From: Aureimonas sp. OT7
GTDB lineage: Bacteria; Pseudomonadota; Alphaproteobacteria; Rhizobiales; Rhizobiaceae
Assembly (NCBI RefSeq): GCF_014844055.1
Contig: NZ_CP062167.1
Coordinates: forward strand, 1,193,501 to 1,257,500
DNA: 64,000 nucleotides
Reading direction: 5' to 3'
The position numbers and the translations under genes are program-made. Below the pieces are notes generated by a model. That model did no database searches. It worked only from the letters and a program-made list of their open reading frames with translations, and was not told where the DNA came from. Below, in pieces: positions 8,648 through 17,615 of this stretch. Numbering within the stretch: the first letter of the stretch is position 1; each line of letters opens with the position of its first letter.

Positions 8648-9441
8648 CCCGGTCCATCCTTTCCTTGCGTGCATCGCCGGGCGAGCGGCTGGACCTGTCG
8701 CGACTGGACCCGGTGGCGTTCGCGGCATCGACACAGGGGGAGGTCGCCCGGTTGCCCGTCGGCATGGGTGGCGGAGGGCCGCTGCTGGGCGATCTTTTCG
8801 ATATCCGCCTCGGCGACGAGGATACGCTTGTGATCGAGGGTGGATCGCCGCGCTTCGACCGGCTCGGACAAGGGCTGGCGGCCGGCACGATCCGCGTCGT
8901 CGGCGATGTCGGGCAACTTGTCGGTCGCGGCATGACGGGAGGACACCTCGACATCGAGGGCGCGGCCGGGCCGTTGGCAGGCTCCGGCATGGCAGGGGGC
9001 AGCATCCGCATCGGCGGCGATGCCGACGATTGTCTGGGCGGGACGATGCCGGGCGAGATGGCCGGAATGCGTGGCGGGCAGATCGTCGTCGAGGGCAATG
9101 CCGGCCTGCGCGCCGGCGACAGGATGCGGCGCGGCACGATCATCGTTGCCGGAAGTGCCGGGGCCTATGCCGGATCGCGCATGATTGCCGGCACGCTGGT
9201 TGTCGGCGGTGGCTGCGGAGCAGGGGTCGGGCAGCTTATGCGGCGCGGCACGATCATCCTTGCGGCTGCGCCGGCGTCGGTTCCCGCGAGCTTCGTCGAC
9301 AACGGCGTCGCCGAACTCCTGTTCATCCGACTGCTGACCGGCCTGGATCCGCGGATGCCGGCCTTGCCCTCCAGGCTGAGACGGTTGACTGGCGACATGG
9401 CGACCATTGGTAAAGGCGAAATCCTGTTGCCTACCGAATGA
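8644..9441 (+). CDS. fhcC: formyltransferase/hydrolase complex subunit C
   Basis: The 265-residue product is a right-handed beta-helix protein of the FwdC/GltS-C type. It shows repeated Gly-rich turns such as VGRGMTGGHLDIEG, AGSGMAGGSIRIGG and AGSRMIAGTLVVGG between residues about 80 and 200. In Fhc it is a structural subunit that holds the A, B and D subunits. It is the last gene of fhcBADC; downstream lies the urea transporter promoter region. Confidence 0.93.
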   Translation: MTRSILSLRASPGERLDLSRLDPVAFAASTQGEVARLPVGMGGGGPLLGDLFDIRLGDEDTLVIEGGSPRFDRLGQGLAAGTIRVVGDVGQLVGRGMTGGHLDIEGAAGPLAGSGMAGGSIRIGGDADDCLGGTMPGEMAGMRGGQIVVEGNAGLRAGDRMRRGTIIVAGSAGAYAGSRMIAGTLVVGGGCGAGVGQLMRRGTIILAAAPASVPASFVDNGVAELLFIRLLTGLDPRMPALPSRLRRLTGDMATIGKGEILLPTE

Positions 9442-9601
9442 TCGATCGCGGCCGAGAGCACACCAGGTGGGCGCAATGCTCAAATAATGACCTGCGGTTG
9501 CGGGGCGATCCTGCCGCTTTTGATGCCGCCGCGGTCTCCTGCGAATAAAATAGGCTTTCGTTTCAGGTGCCGGGTCAGATCATGGATCGAGTATCGGGAC
9601 T

Positions 9602-9617
9602 TGGCATGAGGCTTGCA
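9602..9617 (+). promoter_or_regulatory. sigma-54 (RpoN) type -24/-12 promoter upstream of urtA
   Basis: The sequence TGGCATGAGGCTTGCA matches the sigma-54 consensus TGGCAC-N5-TTGC closely, with the invariant GG (-24) and GC (-12) correctly spaced. Transcription would start near 9628, roughly 28-40 bases before the urtA start. A loose dyad at 9457-9473 (AGCAC...GGGCG) could be a weak NtrC half-site pair. RpoN/NtrC control of urea uptake fits known nitrogen regulation in proteobacteria. Motif evidence only. Confidence 0.65.
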
Positions 9618-9667
9618 AATCCATCCGTCAGAAACCGCATGTCGCGGTCGATGGAATGGAGATGGGG

Positions 9668-10999
9668 ATGACTTCTGCTTTGCAATGGGTGCGGGGGGCG
9701 CTCGGCGCCACCGTGATTACGGCGGCAAGCCTGTCGGGAGCCTTCGCGCAGGATGCCGCCGCGCCGCAGGGCGAGCCGATCAAGGTCGGTGTTCTGCATT
9801 CCTTGTCCGGCACGATGGCCATTTCCGAAACGACGTTGAAAGACGCCATGCTCATGCTCATCGACGAGCAGAACAAGAAAGGCGGCCTCCTCGGACGGCC
9901 GCTCGAGGCAGTGGTGGTCGATCCGGCGTCCGACTGGCCGCGCTTTGCGGAACTGTCGCGCCAGCTCCTGACGCAGGACAAGGTCGCCGCCGTCTTCGGC
10001 GCCTGGACATCCGTGTCGCGCAAGTCGGCCCTGCCGGTCTTCGAAGAGTTGAACGGCATCTTGTTCTACCCCGTCCAGTACGAGGGCGAGGAATCCTCCC
10101 GCAACATCTTCTACACGGGCGCGGCCCCCAACCAGCAGGCCATTCCGGCTGTCGACTACCTGGCGCAGGAAGAAGGCGTCGAGCGCTGGGTCCTTGCGGG
10201 CACCGACTATGTCTATCCGCGCACGACGAACCGCATCCTGGAAACCTACCTGAAGGACCAGCTCGGTGTCGCCCAGGAAGACATCATGATCAACTATACG
10301 CCGTTCGGCCAGTCCGACTGGCAGTCGATCGTTTCCGAGATCAAGGCCTTCGGCAGCGCCGGCAAGCGGACCGCCGTCGTATCCACCATCAATGGCGATG
10401 CCAACGTGCCCTTCTACCGCGAGCTGGCCAACCAGGGCGTGAAGGCCGAGGACATCCCGGTCGTGGCGTTTTCCGTCGGCGAGGAAGAGCTTGCCGGTAT
10501 CGATACCGCGCCGCTGGTCGGCCATCTGGCGGCCTGGAACTACTTCATGAGCGTCGATACGCCCGAGAATGAAGAGTTCATCAAGAACTGGCACGCCTTC
10601 ATCGGCAACGAGGACCGCGTGACCAACGACCCGATGGAGGCCCACTACATCGGCTTCAACATGTGGATCAAGGCCGTCGAGAAGGCCGGCACGACCGATC
10701 CGGACGCCGTCATCGACGCCATGGTCGGCGTCTCGGTGCCGAACCTGTCGGGCGGTTACTCCAGCATGATGCCGAACCATCACATCACCAAGCCGGTGCT
10801 GATCGGCGAGATCCAGGACGACGGCCAGTTCGAGACCGTGTTCGAAACGCCCGGCCTTGTCGTGGCGCAGGAATGGTCCCCCTATCTCGAAGGCTCCAAG
10901 GACCTGATCTCCGACTGGCGCAAGCCCATGTCCTGCGGCAATTTCAATGTCGTGACCGGCAAGTGCGGCGGCCAGGGTGAACAGGCGGCCGCCCAGTAA
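9668..10999 (+). CDS. urtA: urea ABC transporter, periplasmic urea-binding protein
   Basis: The product (443 residues from the ATG at 9668) has a signal peptide ending near SGAFAQ and the UrtA body, e.g. IKVGVLHSLSGTMAISE, GAWTSVSRKSALPVFE and ILFYPVQYEGEE. It binds urea in the periplasm and delivers it to UrtBC. Three in-frame ATGs (9656, 9662, 9668) are possible; 9668 has GGAG six bases upstream. It is followed by a strong hairpin and then urtBCDE. A nearby sigma-54 motif suggests nitrogen-limitation control. Confidence 0.95.
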   Translation: MTSALQWVRGALGATVITAASLSGAFAQDAAAPQGEPIKVGVLHSLSGTMAISETTLKDAMLMLIDEQNKKGGLLGRPLEAVVVDPASDWPRFAELSRQLLTQDKVAAVFGAWTSVSRKSALPVFEELNGILFYPVQYEGEESSRNIFYTGAAPNQQAIPAVDYLAQEEGVERWVLAGTDYVYPRTTNRILETYLKDQLGVAQEDIMINYTPFGQSDWQSIVSEIKAFGSAGKRTAVVSTINGDANVPFYRELANQGVKAEDIPVVAFSVGEEELAGIDTAPLVGHLAAWNYFMSVDTPENEEFIKNWHAFIGNEDRVTNDPMEAHYIGFNMWIKAVEKAGTTDPDAVIDAMVGVSVPNLSGGYSSMMPNHHITKPVLIGEIQDDGQFETVFETPGLVVAQEWSPYLEGSKDLISDWRKPMSCGNFNVVTGKCGGQGEQAAAQ

Positions 11000-11034
11000 G
11001 GGCGCTCCCCGGTAAACCACCCATCCACCCTACG

Positions 11035-11060
11035 GCGCGCCGGGCCATGCCCCGGCGCGC
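11035..11060 (+). terminator. strong hairpin between urtA and urtB
   Basis: GCGCGCCGGG (11035-11044) and CCCGGCGCGC (11051-11060) form a perfect 10-bp stem with a 6-base loop, followed by TTCTT. It lies 36 bases after the urtA stop and 26 bases before urtB. It could act as a partial terminator or as a 3' stabiliser of urtA mRNA, raising binding protein over permease. The T-run is weak, so full termination is unlikely. Confidence 0.6.
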
Positions 11061-11085
11061 TTCTTGCCAGGGCGAACGGAACAAG

Positions 11086-12696
11086 ATGCTCCGCACCATC
11101 ATCGCAACCACGCTTCTATGGCTGGCCTGCCTATGCCTGCCGACCGCCGCGCTTGCGCAGGACGATCTTAACGCGCTCGTCGACGCGCTCGGCCAGGGCA
11201 ACTACAACCAGACCGAAGCAGCCATCGGGGCGCTCGCCGCCACCGGACGGCCGGAAGCCGCCCGCGTCCTGAACGAGCTGGAAGCGGGCAATCTCGTCGC
11301 GCGCAAGGCCGACGGCGCCGTCTTCATCGGCACGCGCGACGGCAGTGTCTACGAGCTCGAGAACCCGTTGACGGGCGCGGCCGCCGGACAGGCGCAGCGC
11401 AGTGCGGTGGAGGCGATCCGCGTCAACAACCGTATCCGGCGCGCAGTGCGCGCGGCCATGGGCTCGCTGACGCTGCAGAGTGCGGACGCCGCCCAGCGCC
11501 GCGCGGCCGCCAACGCCATCTTCGCGGGCCGCGACCCGGAGGCGATCGGGGCGCTGGATGCAGCCATCGCCGCCGAGCCGGATGCCGGCATCGCCACCGT
11601 GATGCGCCAGGCCCGGGCCAGCGCCATCCTCAACTCCGACCGGCCAGAGGCCGAAAAGATCGAGGCGGTGACCGTCATCGGCGCGCGCGGCGACCGCGAC
11701 GCGCTGGTGATCCTGACGCCGCTGGCCGAGGGCGAAGGCGCGCTTGCGCAGGCCGCCGGCAGCGCATTGGAGGCGGTGCAGGGCCGGTTGGCGCTGATCG
11801 ACATCGCGCAGAACGTCTTCTTCGGGCTGTCGCTCGGCTCCGTGCTGCTTCTGGCTGCCATCGGCCTTGCCGTCACCTTCGGCGTCATGGGCGTCATCAA
11901 CATGGCGCATGGCGAGATGGTGATGCTTGGCGCCTACACCACCTTCATGGTGCAGCAACTGCTGCGCGACCACGCGCCGGCCCTGTTCGATCTGTCGCTG
12001 CTGATCGCGCTGCCGGCAGCCTTTCTGGTGGCCGGCCTGGTCGGCGTCGCGATCGAGCGCGGCGTAATCCGCTTCCTGTACGGTCGCCCGCTGGAAACGC
12101 TGCTCGCCACATGGGGCGTCAGCCTGATCCTGCAGCAGGGCGTCCGCACGCTGTTCGGCGCGTCCAACCGCGAGGTCTCCTCGCCGTCCTGGATGTCGGG
12201 CACCATCGACGTGTTCGGCGCAAGCCTGACCGTCAATCGCCTGGTCATCATCCTGTTCGCCATGGCGGTGCTGGCCGGGCTGATGCTGCTTCTGAAGGCG
12301 ACGCGCTTTGGATTGTCCATCCGCGCCGTGACGCAGAACCGGCGTATGGCGGCGGCCATGGGCATACGGACGCCCTGGGTGGATGCGATGACTTTCGGCC
12401 TCGGCTCGGGCATTGCGGGTGTCGCCGGCGTCGCGCTCAGCCAGATCGACAATGTCAGCCCCAATCTCGGCCAGAGCTACATCATCGATTCCTTCCTGGT
12501 CGTCGTCTTCGGCGGTGTCGGATCGCTGTGGGGCACGCTGACCGCCGCGATGTCGCTGGGCGTCGTCAACAAGTTCCTCGAACCCTATGCCGGCGCGGTG
12601 CTGGCCAAGATCTTCATCCTGGTGCTCGTGATCCTGTTTATCCAGAAACGTCCGCGCGGTCTCTTCGCGCAGAAGGGAAGGGCGGTGGAAGCATGA
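11086..12696 (+). CDS. urtB: urea ABC transporter permease
   Basis: The 536-residue protein has a signal peptide, a soluble N-terminal part of about 230 residues, then a LivH-type permease domain with many membrane segments (FGVMGVINMAHGEMVMLGAY, VVFGGVGSLWGTL). The long periplasmic N-terminal extension is usual for UrtB and absent from LivH. It forms the membrane channel with UrtC. I chose the ATG at 11086 (MLRTIIATT), since the upstream in-frame ATG at 11047 lies inside the hairpin loop. Its stop overlaps urtC. Confidence 0.95.
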   Translation: MLRTIIATTLLWLACLCLPTAALAQDDLNALVDALGQGNYNQTEAAIGALAATGRPEAARVLNELEAGNLVARKADGAVFIGTRDGSVYELENPLTGAAAGQAQRSAVEAIRVNNRIRRAVRAAMGSLTLQSADAAQRRAAANAIFAGRDPEAIGALDAAIAAEPDAGIATVMRQARASAILNSDRPEAEKIEAVTVIGARGDRDALVILTPLAEGEGALAQAAGSALEAVQGRLALIDIAQNVFFGLSLGSVLLLAAIGLAVTFGVMGVINMAHGEMVMLGAYTTFMVQQLLRDHAPALFDLSLLIALPAAFLVAGLVGVAIERGVIRFLYGRPLETLLATWGVSLILQQGVRTLFGASNREVSSPSWMSGTIDVFGASLTVNRLVIILFAMAVLAGLMLLLKATRFGLSIRAVTQNRRMAAAMGIRTPWVDAMTFGLGSGIAGVAGVALSQIDNVSPNLGQSYIIDSFLVVVFGGVGSLWGTLTAAMSLGVVNKFLEPYAGAVLAKIFILVLVILFIQKRPRGLFAQKGRAVEA

Positions 12697-13838
12697 TCGC
12701 CAAGCGTCTCTTCGGCGGGCCAGGCGGCCTCGTCTTCGTTGCCGTGCTCCTGTCCATCGCGGTCTATGTGCCGCTGGCCAACATCGTCTTCGGGCCGGAT
12801 TCCCCGGCCTCGCTGCCGACTACCTGGGTGGTCCTTCTGGGTCGCTGGCTGGCCTTCGCCATGCTTGCGCTGGCGCTGGACCTCGTCTGGGGCTATTGCG
12901 GCATCCTGTCGCTCGGCCACGGCGCGTTCTTCGCACTCGGCGGTTACGCCATGGGCATGTACCTGATGCGGCAGATCGGCTCGCGCGGGGTCTATGGCAA
13001 CCCGGATCTGCCCGACTTCATGGTGTTCCTGAACTGGTCGGAGCTACCCTGGTACTGGTGGGGCATGGGCAATTTCGGATTCGCCATGCTGATGGTGGTG
13101 CTGGTGCCGGGCCTGCTCGCCTTCGGCTTCGGCTGGCTGGCCTTCCGCTCGCGCGTTACCGGCGTCTACCTGTCCATCATCACGCAGGCGCTGACATTCG
13201 CGCTGATGCTGGCCTTCTTCCGCAACGAAATGGGCTTCGGCGGCAATAACGGCCTGACCGACTTCCGCGATCTCCTCGGCTTCGACCTGCGTTCCCGCGA
13301 AACGCGCATTGCGCTGTTTTCCATCACGGCGCTGACGCTGGCCGCCGCCTTCCTGCTGGCGCGCGGCATCGTCACATCCAAACTGGGCATCGTGCTGGTT
13401 GCGATCCGTGATGCGGAAAGCCGCACGCGCTTCCTCGGCTACCGGGTGGAGCGGTTCAAACTGTTCGTCTTCACCGTTTCGGCCATGCTGGCCGGGGTGG
13501 CCGGCGCGCTCTACGTGCCGCAGACCGGCATCATCAACCCCAGCGAGTTCGCGCCGGCCAATTCCATCGAAGCGGTCATCTGGGTCGCTGTCGGCGGGCG
13601 CGGAACCCTTTGGGGCGCGGCGCTGGGCGGCCTCGTCGTCAACGCCGCGAAAAGCTGGCTGACGGGCGTCGCGCCGGGCCTGTGGCTGTTTTTCCTCGGC
13701 GGCATGTTCATCGCCGTCACCATCCTGCTGCCGCGCGGCATCGTTGGCACCGCCCAGCACGGCTGGACCGCGCTGTCGGACAGGCGCCGCGCGATGCGGG
13801 CGGAAAAAGGCGTGATCGCGGAAAGCGCGGCGGAGTAG
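12693..13838 (+). CDS. urtC: urea ABC transporter permease
   Basis: The 381-residue LivM-type membrane protein contains several hydrophobic segments and the conserved GYCGILSLGHGAFFALGGYAMG and IWVAVGGRGTLWGAALGG. It pairs with UrtB to form the urea pore. Its ATG at 12693 overlaps the urtB stop (ATGA). The next gene, urtD, starts seven bases after its stop. Confidence 0.95.
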   Translation: MIAKRLFGGPGGLVFVAVLLSIAVYVPLANIVFGPDSPASLPTTWVVLLGRWLAFAMLALALDLVWGYCGILSLGHGAFFALGGYAMGMYLMRQIGSRGVYGNPDLPDFMVFLNWSELPWYWWGMGNFGFAMLMVVLVPGLLAFGFGWLAFRSRVTGVYLSIITQALTFALMLAFFRNEMGFGGNNGLTDFRDLLGFDLRSRETRIALFSITALTLAAAFLLARGIVTSKLGIVLVAIRDAESRTRFLGYRVERFKLFVFTVSAMLAGVAGALYVPQTGIINPSEFAPANSIEAVIWVAVGGRGTLWGAALGGLVVNAAKSWLTGVAPGLWLFFLGGMFIAVTILLPRGIVGTAQHGWTALSDRRRAMRAEKGVIAESAAE

Positions 13839-13844
13839 GTGGAT

Positions 13845-14624
13845 ATGAGCACGCAGATCATCGGCATGCCGAGCCAGCCCGACAAGGGCGGCTCGCTTCT
13901 CTACCTCGACAACGTCTCCAAGAGCTTCGACGGCTTCAGGGCCATCAATGCCCTGTCGCTGGTGATCGGCAAGGGTGAGATGCGGGCCATCATCGGTCCC
14001 AATGGCGCCGGCAAGACGACGATGATGGACATCATCACCGGCAAGACCCGGCCCGATACGGGCGAAGTCTTTTTTCGAGGCTCGGTCGACCTGACGCGCC
14101 ACGACGAGGCGGAGATCGCCAATCTCGGCATCGGACGCAAATTCCAGAAGCCGACCGTCTTCGAGAACCTGACCGTCACCGACAATCTCAGCCTGGCCAT
14201 GGCAGGCACGCGCGGGGTCTTCGGAACCCTGTTCTTCAATGCCTACGCGACCCAGTCCAGGCGCATCGCCGCCATATTGGACGTGACGCGGCTGACGGCA
14301 AGGCGCACCGTCATGGCGGCGGACCTCAGCCACGGGCAGAAGCAGTGGCTGGAGATCGGCATGCTGCTGGCGCAGGACCCGGAGCTGCTGCTGATCGACG
14401 AGCCGGTGGCCGGCATGACCGACGCCGAAACGGAAGAAACCGCCCGCCTGCTGCGCGAGATCGCCGAGACGCGGTCCGTCGTGGTCGTGGAGCACGACAT
14501 GCATTTCGTGCGGGAGCTTGGCGTCAAGGTGACGTGCCTGCACGAGGGCCATGTGCTGGCGGAAGGCACGCTCGACGCGGTCTCGGCCGATCCGCGCGTC
14601 ATCGAAGTCTATCTGGGGCGCTGA
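13845..14624 (+). CDS. urtD: urea ABC transporter ATP-binding protein
   Basis: This 259-residue LivG-type ATPase shows Walker A GPNGAGKTT, the UrtD-like signature DLSHGQKQWLEIGMLL and Walker B LLLIDEPVAG. It powers urea import with UrtE. The ATG at 13845 follows AGGTGG; a GTG six bases earlier is also in frame. It lies immediately downstream of urtC. Confidence 0.95.
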   Translation: MSTQIIGMPSQPDKGGSLLYLDNVSKSFDGFRAINALSLVIGKGEMRAIIGPNGAGKTTMMDIITGKTRPDTGEVFFRGSVDLTRHDEAEIANLGIGRKFQKPTVFENLTVTDNLSLAMAGTRGVFGTLFFNAYATQSRRIAAILDVTRLTARRTVMAADLSHGQKQWLEIGMLLAQDPELLLIDEPVAGMTDAETEETARLLREIAETRSVVVVEHDMHFVRELGVKVTCLHEGHVLAEGTLDAVSADPRVIEVYLGR

Positions 14625-14628
14625 GGAC

Positions 14629-15324
14629 ATGCTGAAAGTCGACGATATCGACCTGTATTACGGCGCGGCGCAGGCGCTGCGCGGCGTCTCGCTGACGGCG
14701 GGACAGGGCCAGATCACCTGTGTCCTGGGGCGCAACGGCGTCGGCAAGACCAGCCTAATGCGCGCCATCGTGGGGCAGCAGGCCATACGGCGGGGCGCCA
14801 TCGGCTTCGACGGCGCCGACATCGCCGGCGAAGCGCCCTACCGCCGCGCCCGGCGCGGTATCGGCTTCGTGCCGCAGGGGCGCGAGATATTTCCACTGCT
14901 GACGGTGCGCGAGAACCTGATGACCGGATATGCGCCGCTGAAACGCGCCGACATGACGATTCCCGACCATGTCTTCGAACTGTTCCCCGTACTGAAGAGT
15001 ATGCTGGGCCGGCGCGGCGGCGACCTGTCGGGCGGCCAGCAGCAGCAACTGGCCATAGGGCGGGCACTCGTCGCCCGGCCGCGCCTCCTGGTGCTGGACG
15101 AGCCGACCGAGGGCATCCAGCCATCCATCATCAAGGACATCGGGCGGGCCATCCGCTTCCTGAAGGAAGAGGCGGGGCTGGCGATATTGCTGGTGGAACA
15201 GTATCTGGATTTCTGCCGCGATCTGGCAGACAAGGTCTACATCATGGATCGCGGGCAAATCGTATTCAATGGTGTGGGCGAGGATCTGGACGATCCGTCC
15301 GTGCGCAGGCACCTGACCGTCTAG
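14629..15324 (+). CDS. urtE: urea ABC transporter ATP-binding protein
   Basis: The 231-residue LivF-type ATPase has Walker A GRNGVGKTS, signature LSGGQQQQLAIGRAL and Walker B LLVLDEPTEGIQPS, the latter typical of UrtE. The ATG at 14629 follows GAGGAC and starts four bases after the urtD stop. It closes the five-gene urea transport operon. A small exported protein gene converges on it from the other strand. Confidence 0.95.
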   Translation: MLKVDDIDLYYGAAQALRGVSLTAGQGQITCVLGRNGVGKTSLMRAIVGQQAIRRGAIGFDGADIAGEAPYRRARRGIGFVPQGREIFPLLTVRENLMTGYAPLKRADMTIPDHVFELFPVLKSMLGRRGGDLSGGQQQQLAIGRALVARPRLLVLDEPTEGIQPSIIKDIGRAIRFLKEEAGLAILLVEQYLDFCRDLADKVYIMDRGQIVFNGVGEDLDDPSVRRHLTV

Positions 15325-15343
15325 GCGACCATGCGCCGCCGCG

Positions 15344-15541
15344 TCAGCGCGGTAGGTCCGCGACCATGCCTCCGTCCTTCTCGACGAAGCGGTAGCGCCC
15401 TTCAATGGCGGAATAGAAGGCAGGCCCGGTCCGGTCGCCTATGGTGACGATGCGGGTCGTGTCGGACGCGCCCGTTCCGGCCGCGCCGGACGACAAGGCT
15501 ACCAGGGTCAGCCCTCCGGCGAGGGCGATGAGGGGTTTCAT
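15344..15541 (-). CDS. small exported protein of unknown function
   Basis: A 65-residue product begins MKPLIALAGGLTLVALSSGA, a plausible signal peptide. The mature part of about 45 residues includes RIVTIGDRTGPAFYSAIEGRY. The ATG at 15541 has GGAAACGGAAACC upstream; a longer frame to 15664 has no better site. I recognise no family. It converges with urtE (19-base gap) and lies downstream of two other small exported-protein genes on the same strand. Confidence 0.5.
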   Translation of the reverse strand: MKPLIALAGGLTLVALSSGAAGTGASDTTRIVTIGDRTGPAFYSAIEGRYRFVEKDGGMVADLPR

Positions 15542-15705
15542 GGTTTCCGTTTCCACCAGTCGGTGATGCGGGGCCTGAATACGCTTGCAATGCAAACTTG
15601 TCTTCATATGTGACCGGCCCACGCACCGTTCAATACGCTTATGGTTAACGGAAACGATGGTCATTCGGTTGCGTCAGCGCGCTGGATGGCGCGAATGCGC
15701 CACCC

Positions 15706-16128
15706 TCAGGATCCGTCCGGCTTCGGTGTCGCGCTCGGCCACATGCGGAGCGCAGAGCGGATCTCTTCCAATTGCACGCCGACATGCGGGCGCGGGATGT
15801 CGTAGAGGCGGGAAGGGCCCGTCCCGGCCAGAGACTGGAAATCATCCGTGCCGCCATAGGCGCCGCCAATGCCGGTGGCCGCCCCGAAATCCCCCGTGCG
15901 GGCGGCATCGTCGACATTCAGGCTGTTGATGCTGGACGAGCCGGCAGAAGCCGCCGGGCTGGGTCCGGCGCCGACGCCGCTGGCCGTTCCGCCCACGGAA
16001 ACGCCCGCGCCGCCGAGGCTCGGCGTCGAGCCGCCGCCGGCACCCGCTCCGCCGAGGTCCTGCGCCACGGCGGGAAGGCTGAAGCCCAGGGCCGTCACGA
16101 TTGCTATGGAAAACCTGGATACGGCCAT
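15706..16128 (-). CDS. Gly/Ser-rich exported protein of unknown function
   Basis: The product has 140 residues: a signal peptide (MAVSRFSIAIVTALGFSLPA, cleavage near AVAQ), a low-complexity Gly/Ser/Ala region to about residue 70, then a short ordered tail (PRPHVGVQLEEIRSALRMWP). AGGATC lies before the ATG at 16128. Low complexity in GC-rich DNA can be artefactual, but the signal peptide and ribosome-binding site support a real gene. I know no function for it. Confidence 0.55.
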   Translation of the reverse strand: MAVSRFSIAIVTALGFSLPAVAQDLGGAGAGGGSTPSLGGAGVSVGGTASGVGAGPSPAASAGSSSINSLNVDDAARTGDFGAATGIGGAYGGTDDFQSLAGTGPSRLYDIPRPHVGVQLEEIRSALRMWPSATPKPDGS

Positions 16129-16208
16129 GGCTAAGATCCTTGTGTTGGAAGCGGAACCGTCGACTCAACTTGTGCGAGAGTGACGTGGTTCCGTCCGGTT
16201 GCAAAGCC

Positions 16209-16646
16209 CTATTCCACGATGCGGGCGCGGTCCCTGACACGGGGTGGCTTCAACTGCGGGCGGGTGACGCCGCTGCGGCTGATGACCCCCGGGTCCGACC
16301 GCGAGAAGACGCCGGAATTGATGGTGTTGAGATCGGACCGGCCCTCCGTTGCCCGCAATTCCACGGGAGGGGCGGCACGAGGCTGCACGACCTTCGGGCG
16401 CAGGTAGCTGTCGTCGTACTCGCGCCCGTAGGCACGCTCCTCCACAGTGTCGCCGAACACCTTGGCGCGCGGAATGTCGACATTGCGCCGGACGCGTGGC
16501 GCACCGTCGATCCGCATGCCGGAAACGGAAGAGCCCGGCACCCGGCCAAGGGGACCCGGCTCATAGGGCTGTGCCGCCGTTTCAGCGGCAAGCATCGTCG
16601 CAAGGGCGGTCAGCCCCGCAAGAACGAGGCCTGTTCGGGTATCCAT
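16209..16646 (-). CDS. exported protein of unknown function
   Basis: The 145-residue protein starts at the ATG at 16646 (MDTRTGLVLAGLTALATMLA), a signal peptide preceded by GGGAGACTCCC. The mature chain is rich in Arg and Pro, with VRRNVDIPRAKVFGDTVEER and a positively charged C-terminus. I recognise no domain. It is first of three exported-protein genes on the minus strand (16646 to 15344) and diverges from the MliC-like gene. Confidence 0.55.
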   Translation of the reverse strand: MDTRTGLVLAGLTALATMLAAETAAQPYEPGPLGRVPGSSVSGMRIDGAPRVRRNVDIPRAKVFGDTVEERAYGREYDDSYLRPKVVQPRAAPPVELRATEGRSDLNTINSGVFSRSDPGVISRSGVTRPQLKPPRVRDRARIVE

Positions 16647-16828
16647 GGGAGTCTCCCTTCCCTTGCCTGTGCCGCCCGATCGTCGAGATCGGGCCCGACC
16701 ATAACCATCTAGGGCGATTGCGAGAAGTTTTGCGGCCGCAGGCCGATCCGCATTGGCGCAAGCACTATTTCCTGTTCGCAATCGGACTTTATCTAAGGTG
16801 AGGAGACTATCGCAACGGAGCGCCCGCC

Positions 16829-17170
16829 ATGTACCGCCTCTTTGCCGCCGCCATGCTGCTCGCGCCGGTGGCCGCGTCCGCCGCCCCGGTCGAGCTGAAT
16901 CTGCCCGGACAGGTCCAGCGGACGAGCGTCGCCTATTCATGTTCCGACGGCGTCGACCGTACCGCGGACTATATCAATGTAGGCGAGAACAGCCTGGCGG
17001 TCGTCGACATCGACGGCGCGCCCATCGTGTTCGTCAACGTGATGTCCGGCTCGGGCGCGCGCTACGCTGCGCGCCAGTATGTGTGGTGGGGCAAGGGGGA
17101 CAGCGTGACGTTGTCCGACGAGATGAAAACCGACGATGCTCCCGTGACATGCACGCAGAAGAAGGCTTGA
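16829..17170 (+). CDS. MliC-family C-type lysozyme inhibitor-like protein
   Basis: The 113-residue product has a signal peptide (cleavage near ASAAPV) and the MliC pattern: [25 protein letters not shown], then [23 protein letters not shown] and a C-terminal Cys. MliC proteins sit in the periplasm or outer membrane and block host C-type lysozyme through the SGxxY loop, seen here as SGSGARY. No lipobox Cys follows the signal peptide, so a soluble periplasmic form (PliC-like) is more likely. ureE starts seven bases downstream. Confidence 0.8.
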   Translation: MYRLFAAAMLLAPVAASAAPVELNLPGQVQRTSVAYSCSDGVDRTADYINVGENSLAVVDIDGAPIVFVNVMSGSGARYAARQYVWWGKGDSVTLSDEMKTDDAPVTCTQKKA

Positions 17171-17177
17171 AACCGGC

Positions 17178-17615
17178 GTGATCGAAGCTGAAACCATTAT
17201 TGCCCGCGAGGCCGGGCCAGGTCCCCTAGCCGATACCATAACCCTGGACGAAAGCCAGCGGATGAGACGCCGCATGGCCATGGTTTCGGATGGCGGCATC
17301 GCCTTCCTGCTGAACCTCGCACAGGCCGTGACGCTTCGGGCAGGCGATGCCATCGTGCTGGGTGACGGGCGGCTGGTGGAGGTGCGCCCCAAGCCGGAAG
17401 AGGTCTATGCCGTGCGCGGTCGCGACACGGCGCACCTTTTGGAACTGGCCTGGCACCTTGGCAACCGCCATCTGCCGACCGCGATTTCCGACGATCGCCT
17501 GCTGATCAGGCGCGACGATGCAATTGCCGAGATGGTACGCGGGCTTGGCGGCACGCTGGATGAGGTGGAAGCCGTCTTCGAACCGGCCGCCGGTGCGACG
17601 GCGGATGTGAGGTGA
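17178..17615 (+). CDS. ureE: urease accessory protein UreE (nickel chaperone)
   Basis: The 145-residue product has the UreE layout: an N-terminal domain with [29 protein letters not shown] and a C-terminal domain with [30 protein letters not shown], including the nickel-site His in GNRHLP. UreE delivers Ni to urease. The start is a GTG at 17178. No His-rich tail is present and no ureABC, F, G or D gene is seen in the window. It is coupled (TGATG) to a 52-codon ORF and then xdhABC, so it is transcribed with purine genes. Confidence 0.9.
   Translation: MIEAETIIAREAGPGPLADTITLDESQRMRRRMAMVSDGGIAFLLNLAQAVTLRAGDAIVLGDGRLVEVRPKPEEVYAVRGRDTAHLLELAWHLGNRHLPTAISDDRLLIRRDDAIAEMVRGLGGTLDEVEAVFEPAAGATADVR

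Noticed and set aside
9442..9655. Guanidine or other riboswitch before the urea transporter
   Set aside because: No conserved riboswitch motif was seen; the gap is explained by a sigma-54 promoter.
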